A stretch of DNA of 64,000 nucleotides, from contig CAKNFJ010000001.1 in the NCBI GenBank assembly GCA_930633495.1, positions 2,813,001 through 2,877,000 on the forward strand. Reading direction: 5' to 3'. A program made the translations under genes and the position numbers. The notes under the pieces are model-generated. The model did no database searches, had not been told where the DNA came from, and worked only from the letters and a program-made list of their open reading frames with translations. The DNA comes from Hyphomicrobiales bacterium. GTDB lineage: Bacteria > Pseudomonadota > Alphaproteobacteria > Rhizobiales > Beijerinckiaceae. Positions within the stretch are counted from its first letter, which is position 1. Each line of letters opens with the position of its first letter. Shown in pieces: positions 9,321 through 18,658 of the stretch.

Positions 9321-10200
9321 ACTTCGGGCGAGGACCGCCTTCCCGGCCGGCATGGCGGAGCTCGCCGCCGGCTATGACGGCTTCCTGCTTGACCAATGGG
9401 GCGTGCTGCATGACGGTACGAGGCCCTATGCCGGGGCCATCGACTGCCTCGAACGCTTGCGGGCGGCCGGGAAGGCCGTGATCATCCTGTCCAATTCGGG
9501 CCGGAGCGGCCGGGACAACGAGGCGGTCCTCGCCGGCATGGGGTTCGCCCGCCATCTCTACGATCGCGTGGCATCGGCGGGAGACGATGCGCGCGATGCG
9601 CTGGCAACGCGCTCCGAGCCTGCCTATCGCGCTCTCGGCCCGCGCTGCCTGCTGCTGGCGCGGCCGGGCGAGGAGCATCTGGCGAGCGGGCTCGGGCTGG
9701 CGCTGGTCGAGACGCCGGGGGAGGCCGATTTCATCTTCGTGATGAGCATGGATTCCGAGCGGCAATCGGTGGCCGGCTGGAAGCCGGTCCTGACCGAGGC
9801 GCTGCGGCGCGGCTTGCCGATGGTCTGCGGCAACCCCGACCGCTATCGCGTCCATGCCGACGGCACCCTGCACGAGGCGCCGGGGCTGGCCGCGCTTGCC
9901 TATGAGCGGATGGGCGGGATCGTCCACTATCACGGCAAGCCGCATCCGCGGATCTATCGGAGCTGCCTGCGCTTCCTGAACCGTCCGACCGAACGGCTTC
10001 TCGCCATCGGGGACTCGCTCGAACACGACGTCGCCGGCGCTAACGGGGTGGGCATCGATGCATGCTTCATCGCGGCAGGCATCCACAGGCAGGAACTGGA
10101 CTGGACCCTGGATTCGGAGCTCGTGGCGGAAAGCTGCGACGCCCTCTTCGCGCGTGCCGATCAGCACCCGCGCTATTGCCTGGCGCGCTTCGCCTGGTAG
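9298..10200 (+). CDS. HAD-superfamily class IIA hydrolase (NagD-like)
   Basis: This 300-residue cytoplasmic hydrolase has HAD motif I as LLDQWGVLHDG (nucleophile Asp32), motif II as VIILSNSGR, and motif III/IV around GKPHPRIY and AIGDSLEHDVAGA. The DQWGVLHDG wording marks the class IIA group related to NagD and 4-nitrophenylphosphatases, of about this length. The coding region begins inside permease 2 (23-base overlap), so it belongs to the phosphonate-type importer operon. A likely job is taking phosphate off the imported compound or a metabolite of it. The actual substrate is unknown. Confidence 0.88.
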   Translation: MSAPALSELRARTAFPAGMAELAAGYDGFLLDQWGVLHDGTRPYAGAIDCLERLRAAGKAVIILSNSGRSGRDNEAVLAGMGFARHLYDRVASAGDDARDALATRSEPAYRALGPRCLLLARPGEEHLASGLGLALVETPGEADFIFVMSMDSERQSVAGWKPVLTEALRRGLPMVCGNPDRYRVHADGTLHEAPGLAALAYERMGGIVHYHGKPHPRIYRSCLRFLNRPTERLLAIGDSLEHDVAGANGVGIDACFIAAGIHRQELDWTLDSELVAESCDALFARADQHPRYCLARFAW

Positions 10201-10209
10201 CCCGGCCGC

Positions 10210-10902
10210 TCAGGAGCAGCGGATCTGCTGGACGCGCTTCGGCATCTCGCCCACGGCCGGGATGAACTGGCCGGTCACCGGATCGAGGATCATCAGCACG
10301 CCGGTCGCGACGGCGAAATAGGCGCCGTGCAGGTGCAACTTGCCCTTGCTCTCCAGGATCTGGACGCAGGGGAAGGTACGCAGATTGGCGAGCGACTGCT
10401 GGATGGAAGCAAGCTCCAGCCGGTGCAGGTAGTCGTCGAAGTTCTCGTTGCGGCCGCGCCCGCCAGTGCGCTCGGCGGCCGGTCCGATCAGGGTGATCCA
10501 CTTGCCGATGAAATCGCCCGGCGAGAGCGCCTTCTGGCTGTCGTCGGCGAAGGCGCGGATGCCGCCGCAACGGCCGTGGCCGAGCACGACGATATGCTGA
10601 ACCCTGAGCGCCTGCACCGCGTATTCGAGCGCCGCCGACGTACCGTGCAGCTGGTCGTCCGGCTGGAAGGGCGGCACGAGATTGGCGATGTTGCGGGCGA
10701 CGAACATCTCGCCCGGCCGCGCGTCGAAGATGACTTCCGGCGAAACGCGTGAATCGCAGCAGCCGATCAGCATGATCTTCGGCGTCTGGCCGTGCTCGCC
10801 GAGCTCTTCATATCGGCTCTGCTCGCGAACGAAACGATCGTCGAGGAAGGCACGGTAGCCTTCCGTCAGGCGCTGCGGGAACGGCTCTGCAGGCTTGTCC
10901 AT
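10210..10902 (-). CDS. Beta-class carbonic anhydrase
   Basis: A 230-residue enzyme interconverting CO2 and bicarbonate. Zinc-site motifs are complete: Cys48-x-Asp50-x-Arg52 in GCCDSR, and His109/Cys112 in LGHGRCGG. NIANLVPPF and GTSAALEYAV are also family hallmarks. The ATG at 10902 (MDKPAEPFPQ) is preferred over an upstream TTG that would add 12 residues. It converges with the HAD gene with only 9 bases between stops. Confidence 0.93.
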   Translation of the reverse strand: MDKPAEPFPQRLTEGYRAFLDDRFVREQSRYEELGEHGQTPKIMLIGCCDSRVSPEVIFDARPGEMFVARNIANLVPPFQPDDQLHGTSAALEYAVQALRVQHIVVLGHGRCGGIRAFADDSQKALSPGDFIGKWITLIGPAAERTGGRGRNENFDDYLHRLELASIQQSLANLRTFPCVQILESKGKLHLHGAYFAVATGVLMILDPVTGQFIPAVGEMPKRVQQIRCS

Positions 10903-10971
10903 GGCCCTTCTGGAACAGGAAACCGGCGCTTTCGTCAAGTTAATGTTGCGATGCGGAATTGCGGATACTGC

Positions 10972-11304
10972 CTAGGCAAACCTGTCCAGGCATGCCGCGA
11001 GCGCCTCGGCCAGGGCCGCTGTATCGCCTTGGACAGCCACGGTTTTCAGCCGCGCCGTGACGCCGCCGGCGATGGACAACTGCGAGCGGGGGAGGCGCAG
11101 CTCGCTTGCCAGCAGGCGGATGAGCGCGCTGTTCGCCTCGCCATCCGTCGGTGCGGCGCGGACCCGCGCTTTCAGAACGGCGCGCCCGTTCGCGAGCGCC
11201 TCGACGCCATCGAGCGCATCGCGCCCGCCGCGCGGCGTCAGCCTGACATCGAGGGCGATGCCTTCCTTCGTTTCCCGCCAGGGCCGGGCGGCCGGATCGC
11301 TCAT
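10972..11304 (-). CDS. yggU: DUF167 (YggU) family protein
   Basis: A 110-residue protein of the small conserved YggU/DUF167 family; its molecular role is not established. Family signs are LDVRLTPRGGRDALDG, VLKARVRAAPTDGEAN and LRLPRSQLSIAGG. The ATG at 11304 gives normal length. In related alphaproteobacteria it commonly follows yggT directly on the same strand. Here yggT lies at 14748-15038, same strand, with two unrelated genes between them. Confidence 0.88.
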   Translation of the reverse strand: MSDPAARPWRETKEGIALDVRLTPRGGRDALDGVEALANGRAVLKARVRAAPTDGEANSALIRLLASELRLPRSQLSIAGGVTARLKTVAVQGDTAALAEALAACLDRFA

Positions 11305-11437
11305 GAGCCTTCTCGCCGGGAAGAGGCGGCCATGCGCCGCCGCCACATGGACATATCGCCGCCGTTGCCTAGTCTGGGATGCCGGCCCCACGCGGCATAG
11401 CGCCTGCGCGGGGCCGTGCGCAACGGAGACACGAGCC

Positions 11438-12931
11438 TTGACCGAACCCTGCGACCTCACCGCCGTCGATGCGCGCGCGCTCATCGGCGCCAAGAAGCTG
11501 TCCGCCCGCGAGCTGCTCGACAGCAGCATCCGCCGCATGGACGCGATCGATCCAGCCGTGAACGCGATGGTGGCGCGCGACGACGCGGCGGCGCGCAAGG
11601 CGGCGGCCGAGGCGGACGAGGCGACGGCGCGCGGCGAGGCCCTCGGCGCGCTGCATGGCCTGCCGGTCGGCATCAAGGATCTGGAAAACACGGCGAACCT
11701 GCGCACTACCTATGGCAGCCCGCTCTATCGCGACTTCGTGCCGAAGGAGGACCAGCTGATCGTGGCCTCGCTGCGCAGGGCGGGCGCGGTCATCGCCGGC
11801 AAGACCAACACCTCAGAATGGGGCGCCGGCGCCAATACCCGCAATGCCGTCTACGGTGCCACCGGCAATCCCTTCGATCCGGCGAAGAGCGCGGCAGGCT
11901 CCTCCGGCGGTTCGGGTGTGGTGGTCGCGACCGGTATGGTGCCGCTCGCGACCGGCTCCGACATGGGTGGTTCGCTGCGCAACCCGGCCGCCTATAGCGG
12001 CGTCGTCGGCTTCCGCCCGACGCCGGGTCTGGTGCCGAGCGAGAAGCGCGCGCTCGGCTGGTATCCGCTGCCCGTGCTCGGGCCGATGGCGCGAAACGTG
12101 CCCGATCTCTGCCTGTTCTTGTCGGCCATGGCATCGGACGACGGACGCGATCCGCTGGCGACGACCGTGCACGGCAAGGCGGTGCACCGGCCGGAGGATT
12201 TCGCCCGGCCCGGCGCGATCGATCTCGGCTCGCTCAAGGTGGCGCTCACCCCGGATTTCGGCTTCGCGCCGACCGAGCGCCTGATCCGCGACAGCTTCGC
12301 CGACAAGGTCGGCGCCTTCAGCCATCTCTTTCACGCGGCCGAGGAGGCGACGCCGGATTGCGCGGGCACGGACGAATGCTTCGAGATTCTGCGCGCGGTC
12401 GGCTTCCTCGCGAGCCATTACGACAAATCGCGCGACACCCCCGACATGGTCGGGCCGAATGTCCGCGCCAATGTCGAGGAGGGGCTCGGCTATTCGGCGC
12501 TCGACATCGTCCGCGGCATGAAACTGCAGACCGAGCTCTACCAGCGCTGGCAAGGTTTCTTCGAGCGCTACGACGTCATCCTGTCACCGGCTGTGACGCT
12601 GAGCCCACGGCCCTGGACCGAGCTTTTCCCGGCCGAAATCGACGGCAAGCCGACCCGCACCTATTTCCACTGGCTGGCGCTGGCTTATGCGGTCACCGTC
12701 GTCGGTCACCCGGCGATTTCGCTGCCGGTCGGGCTCGATCGCAACGGCATGCCGTTCGGGTTGCAGATCGTCGGTCCGCGTGGCGGCGATGCCAAGGTGC
12801 TGGCGGTGGCTGCTGCATTGGAAGCCGCGCTGGCGGGCGATCCGCTGACGGCGCGCCCGGTTCCGGATCTGGCGAAACTCACCCGGGCGCGGCCGATCAG
12901 CGAGAGCCCGAACTTCATGGGCTTCGCCTGA
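11438..12931 (+). CDS. Amidase (amidase-signature family)
   Basis: A 497-residue amidase-signature enzyme. The Ser-cis-Ser-Lys triad is visible: Lys80 in GLPVGIKDL, the cis-Ser in AAGSSGGSG (155/156), and nucleophile Ser179 in GSDMGGSLRNPA. The start is placed at a TTG (11438) behind ggagac because no ATG or GTG in frame lies nearby and the protein then begins TEPCDLTAVDARALI, the usual start for this family. No signal peptide. It converges on the gamma-glutamyltransferase gene. Substrate amide unknown; an indole-acetamide or malonamide-type hydrolase is possible but not supported specifically. Confidence 0.9.
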   Translation: MTEPCDLTAVDARALIGAKKLSARELLDSSIRRMDAIDPAVNAMVARDDAAARKAAAEADEATARGEALGALHGLPVGIKDLENTANLRTTYGSPLYRDFVPKEDQLIVASLRRAGAVIAGKTNTSEWGAGANTRNAVYGATGNPFDPAKSAAGSSGGSGVVVATGMVPLATGSDMGGSLRNPAAYSGVVGFRPTPGLVPSEKRALGWYPLPVLGPMARNVPDLCLFLSAMASDDGRDPLATTVHGKAVHRPEDFARPGAIDLGSLKVALTPDFGFAPTERLIRDSFADKVGAFSHLFHAAEEATPDCAGTDECFEILRAVGFLASHYDKSRDTPDMVGPNVRANVEEGLGYSALDIVRGMKLQTELYQRWQGFFERYDVILSPAVTLSPRPWTELFPAEIDGKPTRTYFHWLALAYAVTVVGHPAISLPVGLDRNGMPFGLQIVGPRGGDAKVLAVAAALEAALAGDPLTARPVPDLAKLTRARPISESPNFMGFA

Positions 12932-13012
12932 CGGGGATCGTCACTTCCGGGCGCCGCATCGCGGCGACGCGGGAAACGCGGGGCCGAAGGCGCGAGAGCC
13001 TCTTTCAGTGGG

Positions 13013-13037
13013 ATGCTCGGGGAGAAAGCCCGAGCAT
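13013..13037. repeat. Short palindrome between convergent genes
   Basis: Nine-base arms atgctcggg (13013-13021) and cccgagcat (13029-13037) lie between the amidase stop (12931) and the gamma-glutamyltransferase stop (13046). The same atgctcggg...cccgagcat core occurs at 54180-54202, so this is a copy of a dispersed repeat that may serve as a bidirectional terminator here. No T-run. Confidence 0.6.
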
Positions 13038-13045
13038 GACGATGC

Positions 13046-14638
13046 TTATTTCGCCGCCACCGCGGCCGACCATGGCGACGCGGCGTCGCTCGAGCCCTCC
13101 GCCCCGTCACGATCGACCCTGATGAAGTTGGGGCAGGCGAAATTGATCGGCAACACGGCGTGCTCGACCAGGGTCGTCGGGCCTGCCTGCTCCAATGCCG
13201 CCAGCGTCCCGGCCGGCAGCCGCGGATCGGCGCTGGTCGAATCGGGGCCCGAGACGTCGATGCGCGGGTGGTGCGCGGTGTCCTCGACATCCATGCCGAA
13301 ATCCAGCTGCCAGGCCAATGTCTGGTAGACGCTGGCGAGGATGCGCCGCCCACCGGAGGAGCCGGCCGCCAGGCGCGGCCAGCCGCCATCCTTCGGCGTC
13401 ACCAGGACCGGACACATGTTGCAGAGCGGCCGGGCGCCGGGCGCGATCGCATTGGCGCTGCCGGGGCGCGGATCGAACCACATCATGCCGTTGTTCATCA
13501 GCACGCCGGTCGAGGGCAGCACGACGCGACTGCCCATCGAGGAGAGCAGCGTGGTGGTGACGGTGACGAGATTGCCTTCGCCATCGACGACGGTGAGATG
13601 GGTGGTGCAGGTATCGCCCGGCTCCTTCGCTGCCGTCGCGGCGCCGAGCCCGTCGAGGCGTTCGCGGTAAGCGTCCCGCATCACGCGCGAGAGCTGTGCG
13701 AACCAGGCGGCAGAGGGGCCTTCGCCGTCGATCGGTGCATCGGCCATGCCGGCGACGACGCGCTCCAGCGTCGGCGCGGCGGTGAGGCCGCCGGCCGTAT
13801 GGACGAGATGGCTGCCGCGCCAGTCGATCACCGGAGCATCGCGCAGTTGCGCCGCGCAGCCCGCCAGGTCCTGCTCGTCCACGACGCCGCCGGCAGCGGC
13901 GATATCGGCCGCAAGCTGGCGAGCGATGTCGCCGCGATAGAAGTCGTCCAGCCCCGCTTCGGCCAGCCGTTCCAGTGTCCCTGCCAGCTTGCCGAGCGTC
14001 ATGAAGCCGGGCGAGCCCTGATAGGGCGGCACCGGCGGCAGCCCGCCGGGCAGATAGATGCGCGCGCTTTCCGCGTAGAGGCGCAGCACGGCGGCGGAGG
14101 AAGCGATCTTCAGCGTCGTGTACCAGTCGGCCGGCAGGCCGCGCCTGGCGAGCGCGATCGCGGGGGCGAGGATGTCGGCGAGCGGCAGTGTCGAGCCGAA
14201 TCTTTCCTTGAGCCTGGCGTAGCCGGCGACGGAGGAGGGCGTGACGAAGGAGAGAGGCCCGTGGATGTTCCGGTCCCCGACCACCTCCGGCCAGGTGAAG
14301 AGATCCTTCTTCATCTCGCCGGTCAGGGGATAATCGGCGGGATCGGCGCGGCGCGGCGCGATCGGTCCGAAATCGACGACCTGGGCCCGGCTCTCGCCGG
14401 CCTTCAGCACGACCGCGAAGCCGATGCCGCCGATGCCGCTGTTCCAGGGCTCGACGGCCGCCAGCGCGAAGCAGGCCGCGACGGCGGCGTCCGCGGCGTT
14501 GCCGCCCTGTTCGAGGATCGTGGCTCCGGCCTCGGCCGCTTCGCGGCTCTGCGAGACGACGATGCCGCGCTTTCCGCGCGCGGCCGGCTTGGTCAGGGTC
14601 CAGTTCTGGCTGCGATAGGGACGAGCGGCTGCGGCCAT
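13046..14638 (-). CDS. ggt: Gamma-glutamyltransferase family protein (paralogue 1)
   Basis: A 530-residue Ntn-hydrolase of the gamma-glutamyltransferase family. The precursor self-cleaves before the nucleophile Thr345, seen in DTCTTHLTVVD. Other marks are EQGGNAADAAVAACFAL, AVEPWNSGIGGIGF and SSMGSRVVLPSTGVLMNN. No signal peptide is evident, so it is probably cytoplasmic, unlike E. coli Ggt. Family members act on glutathione, gamma-glutamyl amides or cephalosporin side chains. It lies between yggT and the convergent amidase gene. A second paralogue is at 48120-49796. Confidence 0.88.
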   Translation of the reverse strand: MAAAARPYRSQNWTLTKPAARGKRGIVVSQSREAAEAGATILEQGGNAADAAVAACFALAAVEPWNSGIGGIGFAVVLKAGESRAQVVDFGPIAPRRADPADYPLTGEMKKDLFTWPEVVGDRNIHGPLSFVTPSSVAGYARLKERFGSTLPLADILAPAIALARRGLPADWYTTLKIASSAAVLRLYAESARIYLPGGLPPVPPYQGSPGFMTLGKLAGTLERLAEAGLDDFYRGDIARQLAADIAAAGGVVDEQDLAGCAAQLRDAPVIDWRGSHLVHTAGGLTAAPTLERVVAGMADAPIDGEGPSAAWFAQLSRVMRDAYRERLDGLGAATAAKEPGDTCTTHLTVVDGEGNLVTVTTTLLSSMGSRVVLPSTGVLMNNGMMWFDPRPGSANAIAPGARPLCNMCPVLVTPKDGGWPRLAAGSSGGRRILASVYQTLAWQLDFGMDVEDTAHHPRIDVSGPDSTSADPRLPAGTLAALEQAGPTTLVEHAVLPINFACPNFIRVDRDGAEGSSDAASPWSAAVAAK

Positions 14639-14747
14639 GCGGGCGACCTCGGGCGATTGCGGAGGCCGCCATACTGCATGCCGCGGATGGCGTCGTCGAA
14701 TGCGTCGGGGCGGGCGGGGAGCCGCGCCGCGCGCAGGGCAGGCGTCG

Positions 14748-15038
14748 TCAGAACACGTTCGGGTAGATGTAGCGGACGATGACGCTCTGGATGAAGTAGA
14801 TGATCAGCAGCAGGATGATCGGAGAGATGTCGAGGCCGCCGAGATTGGGCAGGCGCTCGCGGATCGGGCGCAGCGCCGGCTCGGTGACGCGGTAGAGCGC
14901 GTCCCAGACGGTCGCGACGAACTGGTTGCGCGTGTTGATGACATTGAAGGCGATCAGCCAGCTCAGCACTGCCGAGGCGATCAGAAGCCACACATAGATC
15001 TGCAAGGCGAGCAGAACCACGTCGAGAACGGCACGCAT
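14748..15038 (-). CDS. yggT: YggT family membrane protein
   Basis: A 96-residue protein with two hydrophobic stretches, [20 protein letters not shown] and a C-terminal [20 protein letters not shown]. The central signature is [20 protein letters not shown]. The ATG at 15038 gives the normal length. YggT proteins are linked with osmotic tolerance and membrane assembly, without a firm biochemical role. In relatives it is usually directly upstream of yggU; here 3.4 kb of other genes separate them. Confidence 0.9.
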   Translation of the reverse strand: MRAVLDVVLLALQIYVWLLIASAVLSWLIAFNVINTRNQFVATVWDALYRVTEPALRPIRERLPNLGGLDISPIILLLIIYFIQSVIVRYIYPNVF

Positions 15039-15156
15039 CGATCTTCCTTTTGCGCCTGTCCGGAAAGGGTTCGCGGGATATCGCCTGCACGCGCCAAAAC
15101 AATTGGCGGAAGTGATTGACATCCACGCGGCGCACAGCCTAGAAGGCCAGCGCCTT

Positions 15157-15232
<76 letters not shown>

Positions 15233-15478
15233 GGCCAAATCGGTGTGCGACCGAAACTGAATTATCATAGCAAATTCATATGTTTACGGGAAGCGGGAAA
15301 AATCCCCCCGTACCCAAAGCTGTACCCAGTCATGTACCCAAAATGGCGGACCACAATTTCGCTTCCCGCCTGATCTCAGCAGGGATTCAGGGTTCGATCC
15401 TCGAATCGTCCCAAGATTGCCGATGGTCTTGATGTCAGAAGCCTACGGTAGCGCACTAGCCGCTCTTCGCCACTGCCG
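15233..15478. other. Non-coding att/integrase-edge debris downstream of tRNA
   Basis: These 246 bases are more AT-rich near the tRNA and contain no convincing gene. Three gtaccc motifs occur at 15310, 15322 and 15334, an exact 12-base spacing. I associate such gtaccc runs with the 5' or 3' edges of tRNA-targeting phage-type integrase genes, but no integrase domain survives. The stretch gggttcgatcctc near 15391 looks like a degenerate tRNA T-arm and may be an att relic. The right edge is cut by the IS21 element. Confidence 0.4.
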
Positions 15479-15548
15479 TGTTGATTTCCGCCGAGAAGTG
15501 ACCCGGGGTTTCCACTGAGAAGTGACCCGCCCAGATGGTGTTTGTGGT

Positions 15549-16343
15549 TCAGGTTGCGGTCAAGTTTTTGGCTTTCTCCCTGGCTGGCTTGTCGGGTTTC
15601 GCGGAGCTGTTCTTGAAGCGGAAGCTGTCGTTTCCGGTTTCGATGATGTGGCAGTGGTGCGTGAGCCGATCGAGCAAGGCGGTGGTCATCTTGGCATCGC
15701 CGAAGACGGTGGCCCATTCGGAGAAGCTGAGATTGGTGGTGATGACGACGCTGGTGCGCTCGTAGAGCTTGCTCAGCAAGTGGAAGAGCAAGGCACCACC
15801 CGACGCGCTGAAGGGCAGGTATCCGAGCTCATCGAGGATGACGAGATCGGCGTAAGCGAGCCCGGCGGCCATCTGTCCAGCCTTGCCCCGGGCCTTTTCC
15901 TGCTCGAGGGCATTGACGAGTTCGACCGTGGAGAAGAAGCGGACCCGCTTGTGATGGTGCTCGATGGCCTGGACGCCGAGAGCCGTGGCGACGTGGGTCT
16001 TGCCGGTGCCCGGCCCTCCCACCAGGACGACGTTGTCGGCGTCCTGGAGGAACTCGCAACAATGCAGTTGGCGAACGAGCGCCTCGTTGATCTCACTGCT
16101 GGCGAAGTCGAAGCCGTTGAGGTCGCGATAGGCCGGGAAGCGCGCGGCCTTGAGTTGGTAGGCCGTTGATCGGACCTCTCTTTCGGCCATCTCCGCCTTC
16201 AGGAGTTGCGAGAGGATCGGCACGGCGGCCTCGAAGGCCGGCGATCCCTGCTCCGTCAGTTCGCCGACGGCCTGGGCCATGCCGTGCATCTTGAGGCTAC
16301 GCAGCATGATGGCGATGGCGCCGCTCGCAGGGTTATGACGCAT
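15549..16343 (-). CDS. istB: IS21 transposition helper ATPase IstB
   Basis: A 264-residue AAA+ ATPase related to DnaC that assembles on target DNA and activates the IstA transposase. Walker A is GGPGTGKTH (109-117) and Walker B is [12 protein letters not shown]. The sensor stretch [19 protein letters not shown] is standard for IstB. I start it at ATG 16343 ([10 protein letters not shown]), which overlaps the istA stop by 11 bases, the usual coupled arrangement. Full length, no frameshift. Confidence 0.95.
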   Translation of the reverse strand: MRHNPASGAIAIMLRSLKMHGMAQAVGELTEQGSPAFEAAVPILSQLLKAEMAEREVRSTAYQLKAARFPAYRDLNGFDFASSEINEALVRQLHCCEFLQDADNVVLVGGPGTGKTHVATALGVQAIEHHHKRVRFFSTVELVNALEQEKARGKAGQMAAGLAYADLVILDELGYLPFSASGGALLFHLLSKLYERTSVVITTNLSFSEWATVFGDAKMTTALLDRLTHHCHIIETGNDSFRFKNSSAKPDKPAREKAKNLTAT

Positions 16344-17922
16344 GGCGCACGTCCTCGGCTTGGCGCAGGGCGTCATAGCGTTCGACATTGGCGCGCGGCT
16401 CGGTGGTCAACGCAAGGACCGAAGGGGTGTCGACCGTCGGCGTGGTCAACGGCGTGCCGTCGACCAGCCGGTGAAGGAGGTTGATGATGTGGGTCTTGGT
16501 CGGCACGCCGGCCTTCAGGGCCAGTTCGACCGCCGTCAGCACGATGTGTTCGTCATGCTGCAGGACCAGAGCCAGGATCTCGACCACCTCCCGCTCGCCA
16601 CCCGGGCTCTTGAGCAGATGCTGCTGCAGGGATCGGAAGGCTGGCGGCATCTCGGCAAAGGGAGCACCGTTACGCAGAGCCCCGGGTTTGCGCTGGAGGA
16701 CCGCCAGATAATGTCGCCAGTCGTAGACTGTCCGGCTGAGACGATCATGCGAGCGGGTGAAGACCCGGCGATGTTCGCAGATCACCTGTCCCTCAGCGAC
16801 AATGAGGATGCGATCGGGATAGACGCGCAAGCTGACCGGGCGGTTCGCGAAGGACGCCGGCACGCTGTAACGATTGCGTTCCAGATGGACCAGGCAGGTT
16901 GGGGAGACGCGCTTGGCGTACTCGACGAAGCCATCGAAGGGGCGCGGCATCGCCATCAGGTGCCGGATCTCTTCAGTCCAGACATCGGCAACCGTTCCAG
17001 GTTGGGTGCCGTGCGCGGTCTGCGACCATAACTCCCGACACCGGGTCTCCAGCCAGTCGTTCAGTGCCTCCAGCGACGGGAAGTTCGGCAGAGGCTGCCA
17101 GAGTCGATGCCTGGCATCCTGGACGTTCTTCTCGATCTGCCCCTTCTCCCAGCCTGATGCCGGATTGCAGAACTCGGCTTCGAACAGGAAGTGGCTGACC
17201 ATGGCCGAGAAGCGGATATTGACCTGGCGGTCCTTGCCGCGGCCGACCTTGTCTACGGCCGTTTTCATATTGTCGTAAATGCCCCGCCGCGGCACGCCGC
17301 CCAGCGCCCGGAAGGCGTGGTTATGGGCGTCGAACAGCATCTCATGGGTCTGCAGCGGGTAGGCTCGCAGTGTGAAGGCGCGGCTGTAGGACAGCTTCAC
17401 ATGCGCCACCTGCAGCTTGGTGCGCTCGCCAGCGATGATCGCCCAGTCCTCCGACCAGTCGAACTGGAACGCTTCACCCGGCACAAAGGCCAGGGGGACG
17501 AAGGTGCCACGGCCGCTGGTCTGCTGCTCGCGCAGGCGGGCTGCCTTCCAGTCCCGGGCAAAGGCCGCGACCCGATTGTAGGAGCCCTCATAACCGAGCA
17601 AAATCAGATCGGCATGCAACTGGCGGACCGTGCGCTTGTGCTTGCGCGACTTGCCGCCTTCGATCCGAAGCATCGCCGAGAGCTTGTCGGCATAGGGATC
17701 GAGTTTGCTCGGCCGGTCGGGAACATGAAACCGGGGCTCGACGCTATCCGCACGCAGATACTTGCGAACCGTATTCCGCGAGAGCCCCGTGCGCCGGGAA
17801 ATCTCCCGGATCGAAAGATGATTCCGCCCATGCCAGCGGCGGATGACACTCAATAACTCCATGTCGATCACTCCGAGGTCCCCCGCATAGCCCGCGTGAG
17901 ACGTGGTCAAAACATGGGTCAA
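16333..17922 (-). CDS. istA: IS21 transposase IstA
   Basis: A transposase with an N-terminal helix-turn-helix ([19 protein letters not shown]) and an rve/DDE integrase core. The acidic triad is visible in [14 protein letters not shown] and [10 protein letters not shown]-terminal Mu-type beta-barrel region follows around [14 protein letters not shown]. The reading frame opens at 17922, giving 529 residues. The ATG at 17862 ([10 protein letters not shown], 509 residues) is equally likely and fits the family start better. Intact, so the element may still move. Confidence 0.93.
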   Translation of the reverse strand: MTHVLTTSHAGYAGDLGVIDMELLSVIRRWHGRNHLSIREISRRTGLSRNTVRKYLRADSVEPRFHVPDRPSKLDPYADKLSAMLRIEGGKSRKHKRTVRQLHADLILLGYEGSYNRVAAFARDWKAARLREQQTSGRGTFVPLAFVPGEAFQFDWSEDWAIIAGERTKLQVAHVKLSYSRAFTLRAYPLQTHEMLFDAHNHAFRALGGVPRRGIYDNMKTAVDKVGRGKDRQVNIRFSAMVSHFLFEAEFCNPASGWEKGQIEKNVQDARHRLWQPLPNFPSLEALNDWLETRCRELWSQTAHGTQPGTVADVWTEEIRHLMAMPRPFDGFVEYAKRVSPTCLVHLERNRYSVPASFANRPVSLRVYPDRILIVAEGQVICEHRRVFTRSHDRLSRTVYDWRHYLAVLQRKPGALRNGAPFAEMPPAFRSLQQHLLKSPGGEREVVEILALVLQHDEHIVLTAVELALKAGVPTKTHIINLLHRLVDGTPLTTPTVDTPSVLALTTEPRANVERYDALRQAEDVRHAS

Positions 17923-17975
17923 TTCTCGATGGAAAAATCCCCGCCTAACGGGTCAATTCTCGACGGAAATCAACA

Positions 17976-18299
17976 GAATCGCTGATCGTCAGCGAGCTGT
18001 CGCTGGGCTACGGACAGATCGTCAGCGAGATGTTCGAGGACCTCGCCTTGCGGCCGAGAATCCGCGCCGTGGTTGACAATATCGAGACCATGAAGGTGGC
18101 GGTTCGCGCGGGAGCGGGCATCGCGCTCATCCCGGCGGGCAGCGCCGACAACGAACTTCGCCTGGGGGAACTCCTCGCCAAGCCGCTCCTGCCGCACCGG
18201 GAGCTCTCGATCGTGGCCTATAGAAGCCAGAAGGCCACGTCGAGCCGCAAGGAAGATGTGCTCAGGGAGATCGTCAGGCGATTGCGGCAGGAAGCCTAA
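17976..18299 (+). pseudogene. LysR-type regulator, C-terminal remnant cut by IS21
   Basis: Immediately at the right IS end the frame reads ESLIVSELSLGYGQIVSEMF and continues to a TAA at 18297-18299. It encodes about 107 residues of a LysR substrate-binding domain (VAVRAGAGIALIPAGSA, then a hydrophobic/charged C-terminus). The helix-turn-helix and first part of the sensor domain are gone. The sequence left of the IS is not LysR-like, so insertion was accompanied or followed by loss of the 5' part. Confidence 0.8.
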
Positions 18300-18658
18300 A
18301 CGCTACTTCCAGAACGGCTGCCCGCTTTGCTTCGAGTCTCCGCGCCGCTGCCAACGTCGGTGTCCCGTCATCGCCGGACTGATCCGGGGCGGTGAGGGGT
18401 GCGCGTCGATGGCCTGCGAGCGAGAGTCGCCGGCGAGTAACCTATCCTTGCTCAGCGAGCCAGCATCCCCGAGCTTCTCGAAATCCGGTAGCTCGCGTAA
18501 CCGCGCCAACTCAAATGGTGTCGGAGCCGCGCTCGTGGTCACATGGGCCCCTTTGAATGTTCGGGCGTTCGCCCGCCGGATCGGTAAAGCCAAGATCTGC
18601 GCCAGGGCAGGGTCGGCTGGATATCCGGGCCAGATCGGTCCTGGCTCGATCCGATCCG
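18300..18658. other. Intergenic stretch without a recognisable gene
   Basis: Between the LysR remnant and the TetR gene stop. A frame of 119 codons is open on the minus strand (18303-18662), but its product (LARLRELPDFEKLGDAGSLS in the middle) shows no family I recognise, overlaps the tetR 3' end and has no clear ribosome site. It may be decayed coding sequence. I do not call it a gene. Confidence 0.4.

Larger units (their letters stand above)
15479..17975. mobile_element. IS21-family insertion sequence (istA-istB), complete
   Basis: A 2497-base element bounded by 26-base terminal inverted repeats, 15479-15504 and 17950-17975, matching at 24 of 26 positions and starting TGTTGATTTCC. A second, inner copy of the repeat lies at each end (about 15510-15529 and 17917-17938), the multiple-repeat ends typical of IS21. 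It carries istA and istB on the minus strand with an 11-base overlap, both apparently intact. No direct target duplication is visible: the left flank is cactgccg and the right flank is gaatcgct. Confidence 0.9.

Noticed and set aside
15310..15339. Triple gtaccc at 12-base spacing as a possible CRISPR or iteron array
   Set aside because: Only three units, six-base conservation and no spacer structure; better explained as integrase-edge sequence by the tRNA.
15381..15415. Stretch gggttcgatcctcgaatcg as a second tRNA
   Set aside because: Only a T-arm-like piece is present; no acceptor or anticodon arms can be paired.
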